Assembly: GCF_900188405.1 (NCBI RefSeq)
Contig: NZ_FZOF01000004.1
Coordinates: forward strand, 124,001 to 188,000
Reading direction: 5' to 3'
DNA length: 64,000 nt
Source: Actinacidiphila glaucinigra
Lineage (GTDB): Bacteria; Actinomycetota; Actinomycetes; Streptomycetales; Streptomycetaceae
The notes under the pieces were generated by a model, which did not search any database, had not been told where the DNA came from, and saw only the letters and a program-made list of their open reading frames with translations. Positions 18,323 through 26,069 of the stretch are shown piece after piece. Position numbers and translations under genes: made by a program. Each line of letters begins with the position of its first letter. Position 1 is the stretch's first letter.

Positions 18323-19714
18323 ATGGCGTCAATGGGCGTACCCGACGTCCTCACCCGTGCCCGCACCGTCGCACCGCCGGGCTGGAGCCGCTGGCTGGTA
18401 CCGCCGGCCGCACTCTCCATCCACCTCGCCATCGGGCAGGCGTACGCCTGGAGCGTGTTCAAGCCCCCGCTGGAGTCCTCGCTCGGGCTGAGCGGCACCC
18501 AGTCCGCGCTGCCGTTCCAGCTCGCGATCGTCATGCTCGGGCTGTCGGCCGCGTTCGGCGGCACCCTCGTCGAGCGCAACGGCCCCCGGTGGGCCATGTG
18601 CGTCTCGGCCCTCTGCTTCGCCTCCGGCTTCCTCATCTCGGCCCTCGGCGCCGCCACGCGCCAGTACTGGCTGATCGTCCTCGGCTACGGCCTCGTCGGC
18701 GGCATAGGCCTCGGCATCGGCTACATCTCGCCGGTCTCCACGCTCATCAAGTGGTTCCCCGACCGGCCGGGGCTCGCCACCGGCATCGCCATCATGGGCT
18801 TCGGCGGCGGCGCGCTCATCGCCTCGCCCTGGTCGACGGAACTGCTCTCCTCCTTCGGCGCCGACTCCTCCGGCATCGGGCAGACCTTCCTGGTGATGGG
18901 CCTGGTCTACGCGGTCTTCATGACCGTCGGGGTACTGCTGGTCCGCGTCCCCGCGGACGACTGGCGGCCCCCCGGCTGGAAACCGTCGGCCGCGGCCGCG
19001 CGCCCGCTCGTCACCACCGCGCAGGTCTCCGCGCGCAACGCGCTGCGCACGCCGCAGTTCTGGTGCCTGTGGGTGGTGCTCTGCATGAACGTGACGGCGG
19101 GCATCGGCATCCTGGAGAAGGCCGCGCCGATGATCACCGACTTCTTCGCCGACACCTCCACCCCGGTGACGGCCACGGCCGCGGCCGGTTTCGTCGGCCT
19201 GCTGTCGCTCGGCAACATGCTCGGCCGGATCACCTGGTCCTCCACCTCCGACCTGGTCGGGCGGAAGAACATCTACCGCCTCTACCTCGGTGCCGGGGCG
19301 CTGCTCTACCTGCTGATCGCCCTGGTCGGCGACGACTCCAAGCCGCTGTTCATCATCGCGGCCGCCGTCATCCTGTCCTTCTACGGCGGCGGGTTCGCCA
19401 CCGTGCCCGCCTACCTCAAGGACCTCTTCGGGACGTACGAGGTGGGCGCCATCCACGGACGGCTGCTGACCGCGTGGTCGACGGCGGGTGTGCTCGGGCC
19501 GCTGATCGTGAACGCGATCGCCGACCACGAGAAGTCGGCGGGCCGGACGGGACCCGACCTGTACTCCACGTCCTTCGTCATCATGATGGTGCTGCTGGTG
19601 ATCGGCTTCGTCGCCAACGAACTGGTACGCCCGGTCCATCCGCGGCACCATGACGGACCGTCCGCCGAGACGAAGGCCACCGTCGGACCCGAGTCGGAAG
19701 GAGCCGTCCGATGA
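18323..19714 (+). CDS. OFA-family MFS transporter (oxalate/formate antiporter type)
   Basis: A 463-residue carrier with 12 predicted spans. The N-terminal AIGQAYAWSVFKPPLE and the segment TLIKWFPDRPGLATGIAIMGFGGGALI are typical of the oxalate/formate antiporter branch. ATG 18323 follows CACGGAGGTACTCGCC. The stop overlaps the ATG of a 52-residue single-span protein (ATGA), the usual partner of OFA carriers in this group. Substrate is probably a small mono- or dicarboxylate, but no oxalyl-CoA or formyl-CoA genes are nearby to fix it. Confidence 0.9.
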   Translation: MASMGVPDVLTRARTVAPPGWSRWLVPPAALSIHLAIGQAYAWSVFKPPLESSLGLSGTQSALPFQLAIVMLGLSAAFGGTLVERNGPRWAMCVSALCFASGFLISALGAATRQYWLIVLGYGLVGGIGLGIGYISPVSTLIKWFPDRPGLATGIAIMGFGGGALIASPWSTELLSSFGADSSGIGQTFLVMGLVYAVFMTVGVLLVRVPADDWRPPGWKPSAAAARPLVTTAQVSARNALRTPQFWCLWVVLCMNVTAGIGILEKAAPMITDFFADTSTPVTATAAAGFVGLLSLGNMLGRITWSSTSDLVGRKNIYRLYLGAGALLYLLIALVGDDSKPLFIIAAAVILSFYGGGFATVPAYLKDLFGTYEVGAIHGRLLTAWSTAGVLGPLIVNAIADHEKSAGRTGPDLYSTSFVIMMVLLVIGFVANELVRPVHPRHHDGPSAETKATVGPESEGAVR

Positions 19715-19869
19715 CCGCTTCGAACCCCGCGCCCGCCGAGGCCACCGAGTCCACCGCCGGGAACGGCCGGCTGCCGCTGATGATCGTCGCCTGGCTGTGG
19801 GTCGGCGCGCCCTTCGCCTACGGTGTGTACGAACTCGGCCTGAAGCTCAAGCAGTTGTTCACCGGCTGA
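19711..19869 (+). CDS. MFS transporter small subunit (OFA-associated)
   Basis: A 52-residue protein beginning in the stop of the carrier gene (ATGA at 19711). An Ala/Thr/Glu-rich cytosolic start is followed by one membrane helix (LPLMIVAWLWVGAPFAYGVYEL) and a short Lys-containing tail KLKQLFTG. Its size, sequence and coupled position match the small subunit family found after OFA carriers. It is likely to bind the carrier in the membrane; its exact effect is not known to me. Confidence 0.8.
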   Translation: MTASNPAPAEATESTAGNGRLPLMIVAWLWVGAPFAYGVYELGLKLKQLFTG

Positions 19870-19892
19870 CCGGCCGGCCGGAACCCCGGCTC

Positions 19893-19938
19893 CCGCCACG
19901 GGCCGCCCCGTCCTCATGGACCCGGCGGCCCGTGGCGG
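19893..19938 (+). terminator. Hairpin after the MFS carrier operon
   Basis: A perfect 15-bp stem formed by 19893-19907 (CCGCCACGGGCCGCC) and 19924-19938 lies 23 bases past the small-subunit stop. Confidence 0.75.
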
Positions 19939-20045
19939 TCCCGTGTGGGGACGGCCACCGGGCGCGCCGCACAACCGTGTCCGGATCGCCGAGCACCGCC
20001 CGTTCCGCGCCGCGGAACGGGCACCGGCCCATGGAGGAAGGAACC

Positions 20046-20312
20046 ATGTCCCACAACAGCCGTACCCGTACCGGCGCGAGCCCCCGCACCCTGGGCGCCG
20101 TCGGCCTGCTCTGCGCGGTCGCCGGATTCTTCGTCCTCGGCATCGTCCTCGGCCCGGCCGCCGTCGTGTGCGGCCGGCTCGCGATGGGCCGCACCCCCCG
20201 GGGCACCAGGCCGGTGCTCCCGCTGGTCGCCGTCGTGCTGGGCGCGATCGACACCGTCATCGCCCTCGTCTGGCTCACCGGCGCCCACTGGGACGGCGGC
20301 GGGATGATGTGA
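20046..20312 (+). CDS. DUF4190-type small membrane protein
   Basis: An 88-residue protein starting at ATG 20046 behind GGAGGAAGGAACC. Two hydrophobic helices (about residues 17-43 and 57-78) are separated by an Arg/Thr-rich loop, the usual DUF4190 layout. A polar N-terminus (MSHNSRTRTG) precedes them. The function is unknown. It is flanked by terminator-like hairpins, so it is probably monocistronic. Confidence 0.75.
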   Translation: MSHNSRTRTGASPRTLGAVGLLCAVAGFFVLGIVLGPAAVVCGRLAMGRTPRGTRPVLPLVAVVLGAIDTVIALVWLTGAHWDGGGMM

Positions 20313-20344
20313 TCCCGCGGCGCGGACCCGGTCGACGGCGCCAC

Positions 20345-20383
20345 GAGGCCGGACGGGAGGATGATGGTCCCCCGTCCGGCCTC
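20345..20383 (+). terminator. Hairpin after the DUF4190 gene
   Basis: A perfect 13-bp stem: GAGGCCGGACGGG (20345-20357) with CCCGTCCGGCCTC (20371-20383). It ends 18 bases before the GTG of the GH114 gene. Confidence 0.7.
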
Positions 20384-20401
20384 CGCCGTCCAGGAGCGTC
20401 T

Positions 20402-21238
20402 GTGCCCCTCGCCGACCCCGCACCGGTGCCACGTGCCGCAGCCGCCTTCCTCGCGGTCGTGGCGGCCCTGGCGCCCACGGCGGGATGCGGCACCGGCGAC
20501 GGCTCGTCCGCCGCCCCGCGCGTGGTGCCGCCGCGGGCCGGGGCCTCCTTCGACTACCAGATCGGCGGCGGCTACCCGCCGCCCGACGGCGTGCGCGTGG
20601 TCTCCCGCGACCGCACGGACCGGCCCGCCCCGGGCGTGTACTCCGTCTGCTACGTCAACGCCTTCCAGGCCCAGCCCGGCGAGCTGTCCCGGTGGCGCGC
20701 CCGGGATCCGGGCCTGCTGCTGCGTGACGGGGACGGCGCACTCGTCGTGGACGACGAGTGGGACGAGGCCCTGCTGGACACCTCCACCGCCGCCAAGCGC
20801 GAGGCGCTCGCGGAGGTCGTCGGCGCGTGGATCGAGGACTGCGCGGAGCGCGGGTTCCGGGCGGTCGAGCCGGACAACCTCGACTCCTTCGAGCGCTCCG
20901 AAGGCCTGCTCGCCCCCGCCGACAACGCCGCGTTCGCCCGGCTGCTCGCCTCACGCGCCCACGCCGCGGGGCTGGCCGTCGCGCAGAAGAACACCACCGA
21001 CCTCCTCCCCCAACGGTCCGGCATCGGCTTCGACTTCGCGGTCGCCGAGGAGTGCGGCGAGTTCGACGAGTGCGGGTCGTACGCCGCCGCGTACGACGAC
21101 CGCGTCCTCGTCGTGGCCTATGACGCGGCCGACTTCACGGCGACGTGCCGCAACTGGGGTCCCCGCCTGGCGGTCGTGCTCCGCGACCGCGACGTCGCGC
21201 CCGCCGGGGAGCCGGGCCACGTCTTCCGCACCTGCTGA
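20402..21238 (+). CDS. GH114-like endo-alpha-1,4-polygalactosaminidase, predicted lipoprotein
   Basis: A 278-residue protein. GTG 20402 is preceded by AGGAG. The N-terminal signal ends at a lipobox-like ...APTAGC near residue 25, so anchoring to the membrane outer face is likely. The catalytic domain carries family GH114 landmarks: FDYQIGGGYPPP at the start, YVNAFQAQPGE, and AVEPDNLDSFERSEG with the conserved acidic residues. Family members cleave galactosamine-containing polymers. The -3 residue of the lipobox is Thr, not Leu, so the lipid anchor is less certain than the enzyme family. Confidence 0.83.
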   Translation: MPLADPAPVPRAAAAFLAVVAALAPTAGCGTGDGSSAAPRVVPPRAGASFDYQIGGGYPPPDGVRVVSRDRTDRPAPGVYSVCYVNAFQAQPGELSRWRARDPGLLLRDGDGALVVDDEWDEALLDTSTAAKREALAEVVGAWIEDCAERGFRAVEPDNLDSFERSEGLLAPADNAAFARLLASRAHAAGLAVAQKNTTDLLPQRSGIGFDFAVAEECGEFDECGSYAAAYDDRVLVVAYDAADFTATCRNWGPRLAVVLRDRDVAPAGEPGHVFRTC

Positions 21239-21290
21239 CGGCGGCTGCGCGGCCCGGCACCGGGACGGGGCAGGGCGGCGCGGTCGGTGC

Positions 21291-21342
21291 GGGCGTGGCG
21301 GACGGCGGGCGCGGAACGTGCCACCGGACGCCCGCCACGCCC
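21291..21342. terminator. Bidirectional hairpin
   Basis: Arms GGGCGTGGCGG (21291-21301) and CCGCCACGCCC (21332-21342) lie between the convergent GH114 and HTH genes. Confidence 0.6.
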
Positions 21343-21346
21343 GGGG

Positions 21347-21835
21347 TCATGAGGTCGTCACGGCGTACCAGCGGCCGTCGCGCTGGTGGACCAGGTGGTG
21401 CGCGGCGAGGCTGTCGATGTGCCGCACGATGGTGGCGGGCTGGTAGCCGACGCTGGCGCTGAGGGCGTCGATGGTCGTCCCGTCGCGGCCCGCCGCGCGA
21501 AGCTGCTGGAGGGTCTTGAGCGCCGTACGGGCGAGGCCGGACTCCTCCGGGCCGGACGCATCGGGGCGGGGCCCGGCGGGAGGCGGCACGGCGGCCGTGG
21601 CGGGCGCCGGGGCGGGCGCCGGGGCCGGGACCGTCGGGACCGGGGACGTCGCCGGGGGCGCGGCCGGAGCGGGGACGGGAGCCGTTGCCGCGGTGCGGGA
21701 CGGTACGGCCGGGGCGGGCGAGGCCGGCGGGGTGGCCGTGGCGCCCGTCACGGCGGTGCCGGCGGGGGCAACGGGCCTCGGCGTGCGATTGACCGTGCGG
21801 TGCTTGCGGCCCTTCTGGTGACGGCGGGTGCTCAT
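21347..21835 (-). CDS. Ala/Pro-rich protein with C-terminal winged helix
   Basis: A 162-residue protein starting at ATG 21835 with CGAAGGAGG upstream. The basic N-terminus MSTRRHQKGRKHR is followed by ~75 residues of Ala/Pro/Thr-rich linker. A compact C-terminal domain (about residues 100-162) has a helix-turn-helix look (DGTTIDALSASVGYQPATIVRHIDSL) and a wing (HQRDGRWYAV). The architecture suggests a DNA-binding protein with a long flexible arm. I cannot place it in a named family, and the target is unknown. Confidence 0.7.
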   Translation of the reverse strand: MSTRRHQKGRKHRTVNRTPRPVAPAGTAVTGATATPPASPAPAVPSRTAATAPVPAPAAPPATSPVPTVPAPAPAPAPATAAVPPPAGPRPDASGPEESGLARTALKTLQQLRAAGRDGTTIDALSASVGYQPATIVRHIDSLAAHHLVHQRDGRWYAVTTS

Positions 21836-22008
21836 CGGGCGGTCCTCCTTCGCTGTGATCTTGAAGGGCCAACGGGGGACCGCCGCCGGAGTCACGCAGA
21901 TGCGTGCATGCGGGGGACCCCCGTTGTCACCGGAGGGGCGCCCGGGGAATGTGCGGCGGCACCGCCGCCGTTGCAACGGATCCGGACGGACCCGAGGAAG
22001 GGAAGCCC

Positions 22009-22365
22009 ATGCCCCCCACGGACAGCCGGCGCGGTCACCGCGTCGACGCGGTACCCGGCACGCAGCACGTGACGGTCAGGATCGACGGCAAGGTGGTGGC
22101 CGAGACCCGGCGGCCGGTGCTGGTCCACGAGACCGGCCTGCCGGTGCGCTACTACATCCCGCCGCAGGACGTGGACCTCGCGCTCTTCCGCGGCAGCGAC
22201 ACCAACACCACCTGCCCCTACAAGGGCATCGCCTCCTACTGGTCGTACGGCGACCACAACGACGTCGCCTGGTACTACGAGGAGCCGCTCCCGTCGGTGC
22301 CGGAGATCACCGGCCACCTCTCCTTCTACGACACCGTGGCCGAGGTCGCGGTCGAGGAGGCCTGA
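22009..22365 (+). CDS. DUF427 domain protein
   Basis: A 118-residue DUF427 protein starting at ATG 22009 after GAGGAAGGGAAGCCC. Family landmarks are visible in order: VAETRRPVLVHETGLPVRYYIP, then CPYKGIASYWS, then WYYEEPLP and GHLSFYD. DUF427 proteins form a small beta-rich fold with unproven biochemical function. A perfect hairpin terminator follows. Confidence 0.88.
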   Translation: MPPTDSRRGHRVDAVPGTQHVTVRIDGKVVAETRRPVLVHETGLPVRYYIPPQDVDLALFRGSDTNTTCPYKGIASYWSYGDHNDVAWYYEEPLPSVPEITGHLSFYDTVAEVAVEEA

Positions 22366-22371
22366 CCGGCC

Positions 22372-22397
22372 GGACGGTGCGCGTCGGCGCACCGTCC
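22372..22397 (+). terminator. Hairpin after DUF427
   Basis: An 11-bp perfect stem GGACGGTGCGC (22372-22382) / GCGCACCGTCC (22387-22397) with loop GTCG, seven bases past the stop. Confidence 0.8.
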
Positions 22398-22510
22398 GTC
22401 ACCACGTCCACGACCGTGCCCGGGGCATGTGCCGGTGCCCCATGCCCCACTTGAAGCACGACTGTTCGGTTTGCTGCGCACGACGGCCGCCGGGGAGCAA
22501 TGATGGTCAC

Positions 22511-24169
22511 ATGGCGAATCCGACGATCCTGACCGTCGACGACGATCCCGCAGTCTCCCGTGCCGTGGCCCGGGACATTCGCCGCAGATACGGGGACCGC
22601 TACCGGGTGGTGCGCGCCACCTCGGGGGACGAGGCCCTGAGCGCGCTGCGGGAGATCAAACTGCGAGGCGAGCAACTCGCGGTGATGCTCGCCGACTACC
22701 GCATGCCGCAGATGAACGGGGTGGAGTTCCTCGAGGCGGCGATGGACCTGTTCCCGCTCGCCCGCCGAGTGCTGCTCACGGCGTACGCGGACACCAGCGC
22801 GGCCATCGACGCGATCAACATCGTCGACCTCGACCACTACCTGCTCAAGCCGTGGAGCCCGCCGGAGGAGAACCTCTACCCGGTGATCGACACCCTGCTC
22901 GACACGTGGATCGCCACACCCGACCCGACGGCGTCCGAGACCCGCGTGGTCGGCCACCGCTGGTCGGCGCCCTCGTTCAAGGTGCGCGACTTCCTCACCC
23001 GCAACCTGGTGCCCTACCGCTGGCTCCCCGCGGAGGAGCCCGAGGCCGAGCAGTTGCTGAACGCGGCCGGGCTGACCTCCGCCGACGTACCGCTGGTGGT
23101 GACCGGCGACGGGACGACGCTGCTGCGGCCCACGGAGGCCGAGCTCGCCGCCCACGTGGGGCTGAGCACCGTTCCGGCCTCCGACTTCTACGACCTGGTG
23201 GTGGTCGGCGGCGGCCCCGCGGGGCTGGGCGCGGCGGTGTACGGGGCGTCCGAGGGCCTGCGCACGGTCCTGGTGGAGCGCCGGGCGACCGGCGGCCAGG
23301 CCGGGCAGAGCAGCCGCATCGAGAACTACCTCGGCTTCCCGGACGGCGTCTCCGGCGCCCAGCTGACCGACCGGGCCCGCCGCCAGGCGACGAAGTTCGG
23401 CGCGGAGATCCTCAGCACCCGGGAGGTGGTCGCGCTGCGGGCGGCGGGCAGCGGAAGGGTGCTGTCCTTCGGCGACGGCACGTCCATCGCGGCGCACACG
23501 GTGGTGCTGGCGACCGGGGTGTCCTACCGCCGGCTGGAAGCGCCGGGGCTGGCGGAGTTCACCGGTGCCGGGGTCTTCTACGGCTCGGCGATGACCGAGG
23601 CCATGAACTGCACGGGCCAGGAGGTCTACATCGTCGGCGGGGCCAACTCGGCCGGGCAGGCGGCCGTCTACTTCTCCCGCAACGCGTGCCGGGTACATCT
23701 GCTGATCCGCGGCGCCGACCTGCAGCGTTCGATGTCGCAGTACCTGATCGACCAGATCGCCGCCATCGACAACATCGAGGTCCGCCCCTGCACCGAGGTC
23801 GTCGGCGGCAAGGGCGGCGACCACCTGGAACAGCTGATGCTCCGCGACGCGAAGACCGGCACGGTGACCACCGTGGACGCCTCCTTCCTGTTCGTCTTCA
23901 TCGGCGCCGAGCCGCGCACGGACTGGCTGGAGGGCGTCATCGAGCGGGACCGGCGCGGCTTCGTGGTCACCGGCCCCGACCTGATCGCCGGGGGCAGGCG
24001 GCCCGCGGGCTGGCCGCTCCCCCGCGACCCGTACCACCTGGAGGCCAGCGTGCCGGGCGTCTTCGCCGCCGGCGACGTGCGGGCGGAGTCGGTCAAGCGA
24101 GTGGCCTCCGCGGTCGGCGAGGGCGCGATGGCCGTATCCCTGGTGCACCGTTATCTGGAGGCGCAGTGA
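22511..24169 (+). CDS. Receiver-fused thioredoxin-reductase-like flavoprotein
   Basis: A 552-residue fusion. Residues 1-125 are a response-regulator receiver with acidic cluster D10-D12, phospho-acceptor Asp62 (LADYRMP), Thr90 and Lys113. Residues ~155-220 look like a thioredoxin/glutaredoxin-type fold (FLTRNLVPYRW...VPLVVTGDGTTLLRPTEAEL). Residues ~225-552 are a FAD/NAD(P)H two-dinucleotide oxidoreductase with GGGPAG (233-238) and GGANSAG (376-382). The CxxC redox pair of true thioredoxin reductase is absent; only Cys367 is near that place. Its electron acceptor is therefore unknown. It is coupled by GTGA to a histidine kinase, which is likely to phosphorylate it. Confidence 0.88.
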   Translation: MANPTILTVDDDPAVSRAVARDIRRRYGDRYRVVRATSGDEALSALREIKLRGEQLAVMLADYRMPQMNGVEFLEAAMDLFPLARRVLLTAYADTSAAIDAINIVDLDHYLLKPWSPPEENLYPVIDTLLDTWIATPDPTASETRVVGHRWSAPSFKVRDFLTRNLVPYRWLPAEEPEAEQLLNAAGLTSADVPLVVTGDGTTLLRPTEAELAAHVGLSTVPASDFYDLVVVGGGPAGLGAAVYGASEGLRTVLVERRATGGQAGQSSRIENYLGFPDGVSGAQLTDRARRQATKFGAEILSTREVVALRAAGSGRVLSFGDGTSIAAHTVVLATGVSYRRLEAPGLAEFTGAGVFYGSAMTEAMNCTGQEVYIVGGANSAGQAAVYFSRNACRVHLLIRGADLQRSMSQYLIDQIAAIDNIEVRPCTEVVGGKGGDHLEQLMLRDAKTGTVTTVDASFLFVFIGAEPRTDWLEGVIERDRRGFVVTGPDLIAGGRRPAGWPLPRDPYHLEASVPGVFAAGDVRAESVKRVASAVGEGAMAVSLVHRYLEAQ

Positions 24170-25626
24170 CCACGACGGACCGGCTCGGGCCCGAGCAGCT
24201 GCGGACCCTGTTCCTGTTCGAGTCGCTCGGTGAGAAGGAACTGGACTGGCTGAGCGAACAGGGCCGGGTGGAGCGGATCCCGGCGAACAGTCCCGTCTAC
24301 GCCGAGGGCGATCCGGCGACCTGCTTCTACGTGCTGCTGAGCGGCACGGTGTCGCTGGGCCGGCTCGTCCACGGCGACGTCGTGGAGGTCAACCGCACCG
24401 ACCAGCGCGGCGTGTACGCCGGGGCGACGCAGGCGTACCTCGGGGACCGCGTCGAGCAGACGTACCCCAACTCGCTGAAGGCGGTGACCGACTGCGAGTT
24501 CTTCCTGATCCCGGCCGAGGAGTTCGCCGGGGCGATGCGCCGGTGGTTCCCGATGGCGGTGCACCTGCTGGAGGGGGCGTTCTTCGGCTACCGCAAGCAG
24601 AACACGATCATCGGGGAGCGCGAGCGGCTGCTGGCGCTGGGCTCGCTGTCGGCCGGGCTCACCCATGAGCTGAACAACCCGGCCGCGGCCGCGGTGCGGG
24701 CCACCTCGGCGCTGCGCGACCGGGTGACCGGCATGCGGCACAAGCTGGCGATGATCGCGGACGGCCGGCTCGACACCAGGCAGCTGCACGAGCTGGTCGA
24801 GCTGCAGGACGCCGCGATCAAGCGCATGGCGTCGGCGCCCGAGCGGTCGGCGCTCGACGCGGCCGACGCCGAGGACGAGCTGACGGACTGGCTCGACGAC
24901 CACGGCGTCAACGGCTCCTGGGAACTGGCCTCGACGCTGGTCGCGGGCGGTGTGGACGCCGAGTGGCTGGACTCCGTGGTCGACACGGTCGGCGAGGAGC
25001 GGCTGGAGGCGGCGATCCGCTGGCTCACGTACACCCTCGACACCGAACTGCTCATGGGCGAGATCGACGACGCCGTCACCCGGATCTCCGGACTGGTGGG
25101 GGCCGCGAAGCAGTACTCGCAGCTCGACCGCGCCCCGCAGCAGACGGTGGACATCCACGCGCTGCTCGACGCGACGCTCACGATGCTCCAGGCGAAGATC
25201 CCCGGCGGGGTGCGGGTCGTCAAGGAGTACGACCGCAGCCTGCCGCAGATCCAGGCGTACGGCGCCGAGCTCAACCAGGTGTGGACCAACCTCGTCGTCA
25301 ACGCCCTGGACGCCATGGGCGGTTCGGGCACCCTGACGCTGCGCAGCTCCTGGGACGGCCCCGACCGTCTGGTGGTGGAGGTGGGAGACACCGGTCCCGG
25401 CATCTCCCCGGAGATCCGGCCGCGGATCTTCGAACCGTTCTTCACCACCAAGCCGGTGGGAGAGGGCACGGGGCTGGGCCTGGACATCTCGTACCGCATC
25501 GTGGTCAACAAGCACCACGGCGACATCCGCGTCGCGTCCGCCCCCGGCGACACGCGTTTCACGGTGTGCCTGCCGGTCGCGCAGCCCGAGACGCAGCCGG
25601 GGGACGCGGAGCGGGCAGCGGGCTGA
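24166..25626 (+). CDS. Cyclic-nucleotide-binding-domain histidine kinase
   Basis: A 486-residue soluble kinase. Residues ~10-140 form a CRP-like cNMP-binding domain (NSPVYAEGDPATCFYVLLSGTVSL). The dimerisation/phosphorylation helix has His167 (LSAGLTHELNNPAAAAVRA). A long helical insertion of about 150 residues follows, then the catalytic HATPase with the N-box NQVWTNLVVNALDAMG and G-boxes GDTGPGIS and GEGTGLGLDIS. GTG 24166 overlaps the flavoprotein's stop. Partnership with the receiver of the upstream flavoprotein is inferred from coupling and from the absence of another receiver gene. It could sense a nucleotide or redox ligand. Confidence 0.88.
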   Translation: MTTTDRLGPEQLRTLFLFESLGEKELDWLSEQGRVERIPANSPVYAEGDPATCFYVLLSGTVSLGRLVHGDVVEVNRTDQRGVYAGATQAYLGDRVEQTYPNSLKAVTDCEFFLIPAEEFAGAMRRWFPMAVHLLEGAFFGYRKQNTIIGERERLLALGSLSAGLTHELNNPAAAAVRATSALRDRVTGMRHKLAMIADGRLDTRQLHELVELQDAAIKRMASAPERSALDAADAEDELTDWLDDHGVNGSWELASTLVAGGVDAEWLDSVVDTVGEERLEAAIRWLTYTLDTELLMGEIDDAVTRISGLVGAAKQYSQLDRAPQQTVDIHALLDATLTMLQAKIPGGVRVVKEYDRSLPQIQAYGAELNQVWTNLVVNALDAMGGSGTLTLRSSWDGPDRLVVEVGDTGPGISPEIRPRIFEPFFTTKPVGEGTGLGLDISYRIVVNKHHGDIRVASAPGDTRFTVCLPVAQPETQPGDAERAAG

Positions 25627-25651
25627 GCCCTTCCCCGCTCCGCGAGGCGGG

Positions 25652-25987
25652 TCAGGACACCGGACTCTTGGACGTGGGAAGGGTCCGGGAGCGGTCGCGG
25701 CCGACGGGCAGCTGTCCGTCGGCCGCGCTCTTCAGCGAGCGCAGGGCCAGCAGCAGCACACCGATGTCGTCGATGAGGATCGGATCGGGCAGCAGGTCCA
25801 CCGGGCAGACCAGGTAGACCAGCGCGGCCCAGAACGCCAGCTTGCCCGAGCGCGGCACGTCCGCGCTGCGCAGCAGGGTGCGGATGCGCGCCATCTTCAC
25901 CACGAGCACCACGGCCACCACGAGCATCACCACGACCGCCACCGCGGCGATCACGAGAGCCGTGGTCGACCAGTCACCCAGGTCCAT
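25652..25987 (-). CDS. DUF1232 (YkvA-type) membrane protein
   Basis: A 111-residue protein with an N-terminal membrane helix (about residues 9-30). The DUF1232 core follows, with the signature YLVCPVDLLPDPILIDDIGVLLLALRSL, and a polar tail. ATG 25987 has GAGGGAGG upstream. The function is unknown. It is convergent with the cNMP kinase gene. Confidence 0.85.
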   Translation of the reverse strand: MDLGDWSTTALVIAAVAVVVMLVVAVVLVVKMARIRTLLRSADVPRSGKLAFWAALVYLVCPVDLLPDPILIDDIGVLLLALRSLKSAADGQLPVGRDRSRTLPTSKSPVS

Positions 25988-26069
25988 GTCTGCCTCCCTC
26001 GATCCCGTGTACCCGGCCGGTGTGCGCGGAAACGGCAACCGGCCCCGACGGAAAGGAAGCACACAGTAC

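Noticed and set aside
22511..24169. Plain thioredoxin reductase (trxB)
   Set aside because: The CxxC redox pair is missing and an N-terminal receiver is present, so trxB function is not supported.
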